This document shows positions 1-5,213 of a stretch of DNA of 5,213 bases, one piece after another; position 1 is the stretch's first letter; each line of letters opens with the position of its first letter. The DNA is from Fidelibacterota bacterium (GTDB taxonomy: Bacteria > Fidelibacterota > Marinisomatia > Marinisomatales > TCS55). The notes beneath the pieces are model-generated. The model ran no database searches. It saw only the letters and a program-made list of their open reading frames with translations, and was not told the DNA's origin. The translations under genes were made by a program, and so were the position numbers. The DNA is taken from the NCBI GenBank assembly GCA_014239505.1, contig JAAZYT010000094.1, positions 1 to 5,213 on the forward strand. Direction: 5' to 3'.

Positions 1-601
1 CCTCATGGGAATCACCTGAGGCACTGCCTTGTCCAGGAAAATGTTTACATACTGGGATTACATTATTTTTTAAATGAAGCTCAATAAATATTTTAGCATG
101 TTTCGTTAATTCTTCAGGGTTATCTGAAAAACAGCGATCTTCACTTGCTAGAAAGCTACTCTTATTGATCATTAAATCGAGCACTGGTGCAAAATTTAAG
201 TTGATTCCACATTTTGAAAGAGTTTCTGCCATTAACAATGATTGTTCAGTTGTAATATTTAAATCATTAATTCTTCCTAATTCACCCCAACTGCTAAAAT
301 TGGGAAACCCATATGAACTATTTAATCGATTAACGTTTCCACCTTCTTGATCTATGCCAATTAATAGTGGAGTTTTAGAATGAAACTGAAGTGATCTATT
401 AAGCTTTATTAATTGCTCAGGGTTTAAAATATTATGTGATGACCAGGGATTAGTTGTCACATTTTGATCATATAAAATTATTCCTCCAACAGAGATATCA
501 TTGTAGGTTCGAAAAAATTTCTTCACATCTGAATCATTTGTTGCTCTGATTCCAACAATGATCATTTGACTAATCATTGATTTGATTTCATTTGATTTCA
601 T
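1..601 (-). CDS. Glycoside hydrolase family 3 protein, NagZ-like beta-N-acetylhexosaminidase (N-terminal part, runs off the left edge)
   Basis: Reading the minus strand from 601 gives 200 open codons with no stop before the edge. GH3 N-domain landmarks appear in family order: a GGIILYDQN strand (residues 39-47), the sugar-binding IGIDQEGG block (81-88, Asp84), LNFAPVLDL (135-143), an Arg in SEDR (Arg156), KHFPGQG (186-192, Lys186-His187) and DSH (197-199). In NagZ enzymes this Asp-Ser-His loop holds the catalytic Asp/His dyad, and the loop from KHFPG to DSH has the usual length. NagZ releases N-acetylglucosamine from muropeptides during cell-wall recycling; here that role is inferred from the motifs. 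No signal peptide is visible, which fits a cytoplasmic enzyme. The usual KHFPGHG is KHFPGQG here. ATG at 601 is the first possible start because an in-frame TGA lies five codons upstream. In-frame ATGs at 577 and 565 are alternatives, and none has a clear Shine-Dalgarno. The C-terminal nucleophile Asp region lies outside the window. Confidence 0.87.
   Translation of the reverse strand, partial: MKSNEIKSMISQMIIVGIRATNDSDVKKFFRTYNDISVGGIILYDQNVTTNPWSSHNILNPEQLIKLNRSLQFHSKTPLLIGIDQEGGNVNRLNSSYGFPNFSSWGELGRINDLNITTEQSLLMAETLSKCGINLNFAPVLDLMINKSSFLASEDRCFSDNPEELTKHAKIFIELHLKNNVIPVCKHFPGQGSASGDSHE
581..600. repeat. Perfect 10-bp tandem duplication over the start of the GH3 gene
   Basis: TTTGATTTCA occurs twice head to tail at 581-590 and 591-600. 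Read on the minus strand it makes up codons 1-7 of the GH3 gene, directly after the A of the ATG at 601. Because the unit is not a multiple of three, a gain or loss of one copy would change the frame of this first ATG, while the ATGs at 577 and 565 lie inside the gene beyond the repeat and would be unaffected. Confidence 0.9.
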
Positions 602-658
602 TATATATTTTTTTCATCTAAAAATGTCTTATTATACATTAATTAACACAATAGGCTT
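602..658. promoter_or_regulatory. Divergent intergenic region, probable back-to-back promoters
   Basis: These 57 bp separate two divergent genes, so promoters for both should lie in or near them. It is very AT-rich. The minus strand carries an exact TATAAT (636 down to 631), 29 nt before the GH3 ATG at 601, and the plus strand has TATACA at 633-638 in nearly the same place. A palindromic TTAATTAA lies at 639-646. No convincing -35 element sits at normal spacing from either hexamer, and such hexamers arise readily in AT-rich DNA, so the exact promoter positions are inference. Upstream of the plus-strand gene only AGG (653-655), 3 nt from the ATG, resembles a ribosome binding site. Confidence 0.35.
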
Positions 659-3010
659 ATGACAAAATTTACATCAAAATCACTTTATCTTATTATGACC
701 TTACTAATTTTTCTACAAGGATGTGATAATCAACCTCAGAATATAGAACCAAAGAAAGGGTTTGAATTAGTAGCCTCAAAGCTTGAAGATGCAATTAATT
801 ATGAGATAAAAAGTAAAGATTTAAATGCTATTTCAATGGCTCTTGTAGATGATCAAAAAGTTGTTTGGGCTAAAGGGTTTGGCTATGAAAACCCTGAACG
901 TAAAATTTATGCGGATGCTCATACAATTTACCGTGTAGGCTCTGTCTCCAAACTTTTTACGGATATGGCAATTATGCAACGAGTTGAGAAAGGTGATATT
1001 GATTTGGATAAAGATATTCAAACCTACCTACCTAATTTCAAGCCAGAAAACCCATATAATAAGCCAATAACACTTAGGCAAATGATGTCTCATAGGTCTG
1101 GACTCCTACGAGAACCACGTAAAGGAAATTATTTTACGGATGATGAAATATCATTAAAAACCACAGTTGAAAGCATTATCCCGTCAAAGTTGATTCACGA
1201 GCCCGAAAGTAAAATAAAATACTCAAATGCAGCCATTGCCGTTGTAGGATATACACTTGAAGCTCTTTATGAAACACCATATGTAGATTACATGCAAAAA
1301 CATATCCTTAATAAAATTGATATGAATAATAGCGCTTTTGCTCCAAATAGAAAAATTAGTTCAAGATTAGCTAAAGCTACTATGTGGAGTTTTGACAATA
1401 GAATTTTTTCAGCGCCAACTTTTGAATTGGGAATGATACCTGCTGGAAGTTTATATGCACCAGTTACTGATCTTGCAAAATTTATGATGGTACTTTTTGC
1501 AAAAGGAAAAGGACCTAAAGAGGTTGTAATAAAACCTGAAACTTTAAATGAAATGATATCGCCACAATTTGGCGGTGTTAAAACACAAGGCTATGGAATT
1601 GGATTTGGTTTATCAGAGCACAGAGGATATCAAAAGATAGGACATGGTGGTGCAATCTATGGTTTCTCAACTCAACTATATGCAATACCAGAAATAAAAT
1701 TTGGAGTTGCTACTTCTTCATCTGTTGATATCTCTAATTCAATAACAAGAAAGCTATCTAATTATGCTTTAGATCTGATGTTAGCTAATAAAAATAATGA
1801 GCCATTGCCTAATTATATAAAAACCTCAAAAATTGAAGCTAAACTAGCGAAATCATTAGAAGGACATTATGTAAGAGGAGAACTAAATGCAGATATTGAA
1901 TTAAGAGGCTCTTCCACAATGTTAATAACAAATTATATGGAAGTTCCACTAAGAAAGAGCAGTAAAGGTATCATCTCCGATGGTCGGATAAACCAAGGTA
2001 GTTTTATAATTGAAAAATCAGGACAAGATATCTTAGTAAATGGAAATTTATTTAGAAAAAAAGTGAAGTCAAAAAAATCTCAATTTCCCAATGATTGGGA
2101 AGGATTAGTTGGTGAATATGGTTGGGATCATAATATTCTTTTTGTTTATGAAGATATGGGAAGTTTATGGCTTTTAATGGAATGGATTGAGAAAGATAAA
2201 TTATTACAAGTTAAAGGTGACCTGTTTGCATTCCCAGAAAATTCCGGAATGTACCATGGAGAAAAATTACAGTTTAAACGAAATGCAGCTGGGCTTGCAA
2301 CAGAGGTTGCAATTATTAATGGGCCAGTTTTTAAAAGGCGCGATATTGGTGCTTCAAATTCAGAAACATTCCGAATTGAACCTCTTAAGCCAATAGATGA
2401 ATTAAGAGAGATTGCTATTAAAGCAAAGCCACCTAAAGAAAATCAAGATTTTTTATCTTCAGATTTAGTTGAATTAAAAAATATTGATAAAACAATTAAT
2501 TATGATATTCGTTATGCAAGTACAAATAATTTTATGAGTAACAAATTTTATACTCGAGCAGAAGCTTATTTGCAACGGCCTGCAGCCCAAGCAATCGGGC
2601 GAGTAAATAAAAAATTAAAAACCAAAGGTTATGGATTATTAATTCATGATGCATATCGTCCTTGGTATGTTACTAAAATGTTCTGGGATGCGACACCTAG
2701 TGACAAAAAAATATTTGTAGCCAATCCAGAAAATGGATCCAGACACAATCGTGGATGCGCAATTGACCTAACACTTTATGATCTTAAATCTGGAAAAGTG
2801 ATAGAAATGGTAGGAGGGTATGATGAAATGACAGAGAGATCTTATCCAAATTATTATGGTGGAACTACTGAGCAGAGATGGCACAGGAAACTATTACGTG
2901 AGGTTATGGAATCAGAAGGCTTTAATGTATATGAATTTGAGTGGTGGCATTTTGATTATAAAGATTGGAAACAATATCCAATAGGCAACGAGAGGTTTGA
3001 AGATTTATAA
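659..3010 (+). CDS. Lipoprotein fusing an S12 serine hydrolase (beta-lactamase/D-aminopeptidase-like) to a VanX-type D-Ala-D-Ala dipeptidase
   Basis: A single uninterrupted frame of 783 codons. Residues 1-22 form a lipoprotein signal peptide with lipobox LQGC, Cys22 being the predicted lipidated residue. Residues 35-375 are a class-C beta-lactamase/S12 domain: SVSK (nucleophile Ser95, Lys98), HRSGL (145-149), YSN (Tyr188, Asn190) and HGG (329-331) in place of the beta-lactamase KTG, as in D-aminopeptidases and esterases of this fold. Residues 397-562 hold two beta-rich modules that resemble each other. Residues 595-783 are a VanX/M15D domain: DAYRP (Arg667), SRHNRGCAID (zinc ligands His696 and Asp703) and EWWH (general base Glu761, zinc ligand His764), with VanX spacing of 7 and 3 residues. 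VanX enzymes hydrolyse D-Ala-D-Ala. The S12 domain may be a D-aminopeptidase, DD-peptidase or esterase; the motifs do not decide. Both active sites look intact. Met13 is not a plausible start because it would destroy the signal peptide. The M55 gene follows 21 bp later, probably co-transcribed. Confidence 0.9.
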   Translation: MTKFTSKSLYLIMTLLIFLQGCDNQPQNIEPKKGFELVASKLEDAINYEIKSKDLNAISMALVDDQKVVWAKGFGYENPERKIYADAHTIYRVGSVSKLFTDMAIMQRVEKGDIDLDKDIQTYLPNFKPENPYNKPITLRQMMSHRSGLLREPRKGNYFTDDEISLKTTVESIIPSKLIHEPESKIKYSNAAIAVVGYTLEALYETPYVDYMQKHILNKIDMNNSAFAPNRKISSRLAKATMWSFDNRIFSAPTFELGMIPAGSLYAPVTDLAKFMMVLFAKGKGPKEVVIKPETLNEMISPQFGGVKTQGYGIGFGLSEHRGYQKIGHGGAIYGFSTQLYAIPEIKFGVATSSSVDISNSITRKLSNYALDLMLANKNNEPLPNYIKTSKIEAKLAKSLEGHYVRGELNADIELRGSSTMLITNYMEVPLRKSSKGIISDGRINQGSFIIEKSGQDILVNGNLFRKKVKSKKSQFPNDWEGLVGEYGWDHNILFVYEDMGSLWLLMEWIEKDKLLQVKGDLFAFPENSGMYHGEKLQFKRNAAGLATEVAIINGPVFKRRDIGASNSETFRIEPLKPIDELREIAIKAKPPKENQDFLSSDLVELKNIDKTINYDIRYASTNNFMSNKFYTRAEAYLQRPAAQAIGRVNKKLKTKGYGLLIHDAYRPWYVTKMFWDATPSDKKIFVANPENGSRHNRGCAIDLTLYDLKSGKVIEMVGGYDEMTERSYPNYYGGTTEQRWHRKLLREVMESEGFNVYEFEWWHFDYKDWKQYPIGNERFEDL

Positions 3011-3020
3011 ATTTAATATT

Positions 3021-3026
3021 AGGAGA
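3021..3026 (+). promoter_or_regulatory. Strong Shine-Dalgarno for the M55 gene
   Basis: AGGAGA lies 5 nt before the ATG at 3032, inside the 21-bp gap after the fusion gene's TAA. It fixes the M55 start and suggests that gene is translated independently of, and perhaps more efficiently than, the upstream gene, which has almost no Shine-Dalgarno. Confidence 0.8.
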
Positions 3027-3031
3027 GAATA

Positions 3032-3922
3032 ATGAAACATTTAACTAAATGGATACTAACACTAAGTATAATTACGGGGCTATGGTCACAAGATAAGAAA
3101 ATATTTATTTCTGCTGATTTAGAAGGAGTCGTTGGAGCAGTTACGGGGGAGCAGCTCGGTCCAGGAGGGTTTGAATATAATCGTTTTCGTGAGTTTATGA
3201 CAGCTGAAGTAAACGCAGCCATAGAAGCAGCTAAGTCTGCAGGCGCAACAGAAATACTTGTTGCAGATTCACATGGGAATGGGCAAAACCTATTAATTGA
3301 AAAACTACCTAAAGATGTAAAATTGATTAGATCTTGGCCACGTCCATTAGGTATGATGGAAGGAATAGATAGTAGTTTTGATGGCGTAATTTTTACAGGC
3401 TATCATGCTAGCACAGATAATAAAGAAGGTGTTCGAGCACATACATTTTCTAGCGCAAGGTTAACCTCTTTAAAAGTTAATGGTAAAGTAATGACTGAAG
3501 GATCATGGAATGCGGCAGTAGCAGGTGAGTTTGGCGTACCTGTAATTATGATATCTGGTGATGATGCAGCCGTGAATGAAGTCAAGTCAGTTATTGGGAA
3601 TGCTGAAGGAGCAATTGTAAAAGAAAGCATTAGTTTTCATTCTGCTAAATCACTCCACCCAGAAGCTGCTTATGATTTGATTGCAGAAAAAACTTCTTAT
3701 GCTGTAAAAAATATTAAGAAGTATAAACCTTATAAAATCAAAGGACCCGTAACTGTTTCAGTTAGCTTTAAACATTATCAACCATCACAGATTCTTTCTT
3801 ATTTAAAAATGTTTAAACGGACTGATTCTCATACAATTGAGTTCAAAGCCAAAGATATGATTGAAGCTTCATATATTATGCGAGTAGTTACTAGTTATAA
3901 GGGTGGCGGTACAACACCTTAA
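3032..3922 (+). CDS. Exported M55 family D-aminopeptidase (DppA-like)
   Basis: 296 residues. After a signal peptide (about 1-20, ending LWSQ) the protein follows Bacillus subtilis DppA (about 274 residues) along its length. The zinc-site residues of the family are recognisable: Asp29 and Glu31 in ADLEG, His81 in DSHG, His125 in GYHA and Glu156 in MTEGSWN. His137 in VRAHTF matches the catalytic histidine position. AGDD-type SGDDAA (175-180) and FKAKDM (271-276) are also family landmarks. DppA is a zinc-dependent decameric enzyme that removes N-terminal D-amino acids from short peptides such as D-Ala-D-Ala. Those roles are known for the family; activity here is inferred from the retained residues. 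Unlike cytoplasmic DppA this copy appears exported, matching the predicted location of the upstream VanX-containing lipoprotein, with which it probably forms an operon. The C-terminus ends in a glycine-rich tail (GGGTTP). The gene converges on the next one with a 4-bp gap. Confidence 0.92.
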   Translation: MKHLTKWILTLSIITGLWSQDKKIFISADLEGVVGAVTGEQLGPGGFEYNRFREFMTAEVNAAIEAAKSAGATEILVADSHGNGQNLLIEKLPKDVKLIRSWPRPLGMMEGIDSSFDGVIFTGYHASTDNKEGVRAHTFSSARLTSLKVNGKVMTEGSWNAAVAGEFGVPVIMISGDDAAVNEVKSVIGNAEGAIVKESISFHSAKSLHPEAAYDLIAEKTSYAVKNIKKYKPYKIKGPVTVSVSFKHYQPSQILSYLKMFKRTDSHTIEFKAKDMIEASYIMRVVTSYKGGGTTP

Positions 3923-3926
3923 TGGT

Positions 3927-4880
3927 TTAATTATCTAATAAATGTTTGCCTATAAACTCTCTGGCAAATTGAAATGCTTCTTTGCGAGTTTTAGGGTTTC
4001 CGCCCATGGTTGTACCGCGTTTTGCACATAAAGCGAGGCCAATTTTTTGTCGAAAAGGTGTAGTCATTGGGATATTTAAAAAATTCATTATAACGGTTCC
4101 ATCGTCACGTAATTTAAAACGGCAATCCACAGTTCTATATGCATCTTCTCTTGTTACTAAGGGTGTGTCTCTATCAAAAGAATGGTGAGATTCTGGATAA
4201 ACAGTTAAGTTAATATTTACTCCAACCTTTTGCATTTCTGGGACAAGCTCTTCGCATGCTTTAGCCGGAACCCAGTTATCTAATTCTCCTATTAATATAT
4301 GCATGGGGGCATCTGTAAACTTTAAGTTTTCAGGTTGAGCTATGCATGGAGGATAAATAGAGAGATGTGCTGCAAATTTTATTTTTGGATTAATTTTTCT
4401 AAACAGTGGTTCCCAACCAGAAAATAAAGCTACCCCACCACCTAAACTCCAACCTGTTATTGCCACTTTTTCTTTATTAATCATGGGATGCTCCGTTAAA
4501 GTCTCAAGAGCTTTATAAGCATCCAGTACCATCATGGCTGTTGTAACATTTACTTGTGAACCAACGGTAGATTTTATTCCTCGACTACTAAAACTCTGAA
4601 GTTCAAAAGTAGCAATCCCCATACTACGATACATATCCAAATATTCTAAATGATGCTCACCCCAATCTAAGCTACCAGCGACACCAATAATTAAAGGAAA
4701 TGGGCCTTCTCCCTTAGGAAGTTTCAGTAATCCACTTACTTCAGTTTTATCAAGATTTTCTAAATTAGTAATTATATCTTTAAAACTAAATGGACTTGCG
4801 CTATTAAATATTATTTTTTCTTGGCTTAATAGTATTGAAGAGAATATAATGAATATTATATATTTAGTAGATTTTTTCAT
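3927..4880 (-). CDS. Exported dienelactone-hydrolase-family alpha/beta hydrolase
   Basis: 317 residues with a signal peptide at about 1-20 (basic MKKSTK start, hydrophobic core, ending LLSQ). The alpha/beta-hydrolase fold is shown by the nucleophile elbow GWSLGG (Ser145), the acid Asp201 in GELDNWVP and the histidine in HHSFD (His233 preferred, His232 possible). GVAGSLDWGEH (66-76) fits the oxyanion-hole strand, and SFSSRGIKST (96-105) matches the SF-x-x-RGI segment seen in many dienelactone-hydrolase-like proteins. It is probably a hydrolase of ester or similar bonds in the periplasm or outside the cell; the substrate cannot be told. Four cysteines (179, 209, 253, 285) in an exported protein may form disulfides. 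The start at 4880 is chosen because it yields a complete signal peptide, although no Shine-Dalgarno precedes it. It is transcribed against the M55 gene and away from the propeller gene, so it is its own transcription unit at least on its 5' side. Confidence 0.87.
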   Translation of the reverse strand: MKKSTKYIIFIIFSSILLSQEKIIFNSASPFSFKDIITNLENLDKTEVSGLLKLPKGEGPFPLIIGVAGSLDWGEHHLEYLDMYRSMGIATFELQSFSSRGIKSTVGSQVNVTTAMMVLDAYKALETLTEHPMINKEKVAITGWSLGGGVALFSGWEPLFRKINPKIKFAAHLSIYPPCIAQPENLKFTDAPMHILIGELDNWVPAKACEELVPEMQKVGVNINLTVYPESHHSFDRDTPLVTREDAYRTVDCRFKLRDDGTVIMNFLNIPMTTPFRQKIGLALCAKRGTTMGGNPKTRKEAFQFAREFIGKHLLDN

Positions 4881-4950
4881 AGAATAGAGAATTAAGTTAG
4901 CCCATAAATAATATTACAAACATTATTATAATAATAAGTTAAAGGAAATT
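4881..4950. promoter_or_regulatory. Divergent intergenic region with a ribosome binding site for the plus-strand gene
   Basis: Seventy AT-rich bases lie between two divergent starts, so both promoters are expected here. The plus strand has TATAAT at 4927-4932, 18 nt before the ATG at 4951, without a recognisable -35 at 16-18 bp spacing. AAAGGAAA at 4941-4948 is a reasonable Shine-Dalgarno for the gene at 4951. The minus-strand hydrolase has no such site, only a pyrimidine-rich leader immediately before its ATG. Promoter assignment is tentative; the ribosome binding site is better supported. Confidence 0.4.
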
Positions 4951-5213
4951 ATGAAAACCAACATTTTTATTTATTTATTGATTTTATTAAGCTTAAAAAT
5001 TGGTCAAGCAGAAAACTTATCATATGATGCCACTGAAGGAACTCTAATAAGTGTAGATGTATCCCCTGACGGTAAAAAAATTGCGTTTGATTTATTAGGG
5101 CATATATATATTATGCCTGTTAGTGGTGGCAAGGCAATAGCAATCACTACAGGAACATCATGGAATATGTTTCCTCGTTATAGTCCAGATGGTAATAAAA
5201 TAATGTTTACTTC
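4951..5213 (+). CDS. Exported PD40 beta-propeller protein, probable N-terminus of a TolB-like/amidohydrolase protein (cut by the right edge)
   Basis: Eighty-seven codons are visible, open to the window end. Residues 1-20 form a signal peptide with a GQA-type cleavage site before Glu21. Two PD40 (WD40-like, TolB-type) strands follow: SVDVSPDGKKIAFDLLGHIY (34-53) and PRYSPDGNKIMFT (75-87), each with the SPDG turn, separated by MPVSGGKA and a TTGTSWNMF segment. The order EGT, SVDVSPDG, FDLLG-IY-MP-GG is typical of the N-terminal propeller of large exported proteins that carry a metal-dependent amidohydrolase domain downstream, but that domain lies outside the window, so only the propeller is certain. 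Other possibilities are a TolB-like protein or an exported prolyl-oligopeptidase-type peptidase. The start is supported by AAAGGAAA at 4941-4948 and the signal peptide. Confidence 0.82.
   Translation, partial: MKTNIFIYLLILLSLKIGQAENLSYDATEGTLISVDVSPDGKKIAFDLLGHIYIMPVSGGKAIAITTGTSWNMFPRYSPDGNKIMFT

Noticed and set aside
165..350. Short plus-strand open frame inside the GH3 region
   Set aside because: The minus strand encodes conserved GH3 motifs across the same bases, and the plus frame has no recognisable domain or ribosome binding site.
639..646. Palindrome TTAATTAA as an operator
   Set aside because: An eight-base AT palindrome in very AT-rich DNA is expected by chance and has no second copy at the other divergent promoter region.
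923..1700. Class C beta-lactamase conferring drug resistance
   Set aside because: SVSK and YSN are present, but the KTG motif is replaced by HGG and large extra domains follow, which fits D-aminopeptidase/esterase-type S12 proteins better.
2445..3010. Glycopeptide (vancomycin) resistance gene vanX
   Set aside because: Catalytic residues match, but the domain is part of an exported lipoprotein and no vanH, vanA or vanRS-like gene is nearby; a general D-Ala-D-Ala dipeptidase is the safer call.
3019..3222. Short minus-strand open frame over the start of the M55 gene
   Set aside because: It lies opposite conserved M55 signal-peptide and zinc-site codons and shows no protein features of its own.
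3902..3918. Possible small hairpin GGTG / CACC at the end of the M55 gene
   Set aside because: Four base pairs with a 9-nt loop and no T-run; expected by chance.
3945..3968. Inverted repeat TTTGCC / GGCAAA with a 12-nt loop near the convergent gene ends
   Set aside because: The stem is only 6 bp, lies inside the hydrolase coding region, and no T-tract follows on either strand, so it is not supportable as a terminator.
1..5213. CRISPR array, tRNA or rRNA gene, IS element, prophage or defence system
   Set aside because: No spaced repeats, clover-leaf or rRNA-like segment, terminal inverted repeats, transposase or integrase motifs were seen; nearly all bases are explained by six metabolic or hydrolase genes.

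Overview
This is an AT-rich window (by eye about one third G+C) from a free-living, probably marine, Gram-negative-type bacterium. Exported proteins with short signal peptides ending in '-SQ', a diderm-style lipoprotein signal and a PD40 propeller protein recall the Marinimicrobia (SAR406)/Bacteroidota side of the tree. AT-rich marine gammaproteobacteria such as SAR86 are not excluded. No rRNA, tRNA, CRISPR array, transposase, integrase or phage gene is visible, and coding density is very high.

Layout. (1) Positions 1-601, minus strand: the N-terminal 200 codons of a glycoside hydrolase family 3 protein resembling NagZ, the beta-N-acetylhexosaminidase of peptidoglycan recycling; it runs off the left edge. 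(2) Positions 602-658: a 57-bp divergent intergenic region. (3) Positions 659-3010, plus strand: a 783-residue predicted lipoprotein joining a class-C-beta-lactamase/D-aminopeptidase-like serine hydrolase (family S12), two similar beta-rich modules and a complete VanX-type D-Ala-D-Ala dipeptidase domain (M15D). (4) Positions 3032-3922, plus strand: an M55 (DppA-like) D-aminopeptidase with a signal peptide, 21 bp downstream behind a strong Shine-Dalgarno sequence. (5) Positions 3927-4880, minus strand: an exported dienelactone-hydrolase-like alpha/beta hydrolase, convergent with the M55 gene across a 4-bp gap. (6) Positions 4951-5213, plus strand: the beginning of an exported PD40 beta-propeller protein, probably the N-terminus of a TolB-like/amidohydrolase protein, cut by the right edge.

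How they fit together. The fusion lipoprotein and the M55 enzyme look like a two-gene operon for degrading D-amino-acid peptides (D-Ala-D-Ala and related peptidoglycan fragments) outside the cytoplasm. The divergent GH3 gene would supply the sugar-cleaving arm of muropeptide recycling if it is a true NagZ. The link of the alpha/beta hydrolase and the propeller protein to this theme is not shown by sequence. The most notable object is the S12 + two-module + VanX fusion on a lipoprotein anchor: its parts are known families, but the combination is unusual and its predicted location differs from cytoplasmic VanX.
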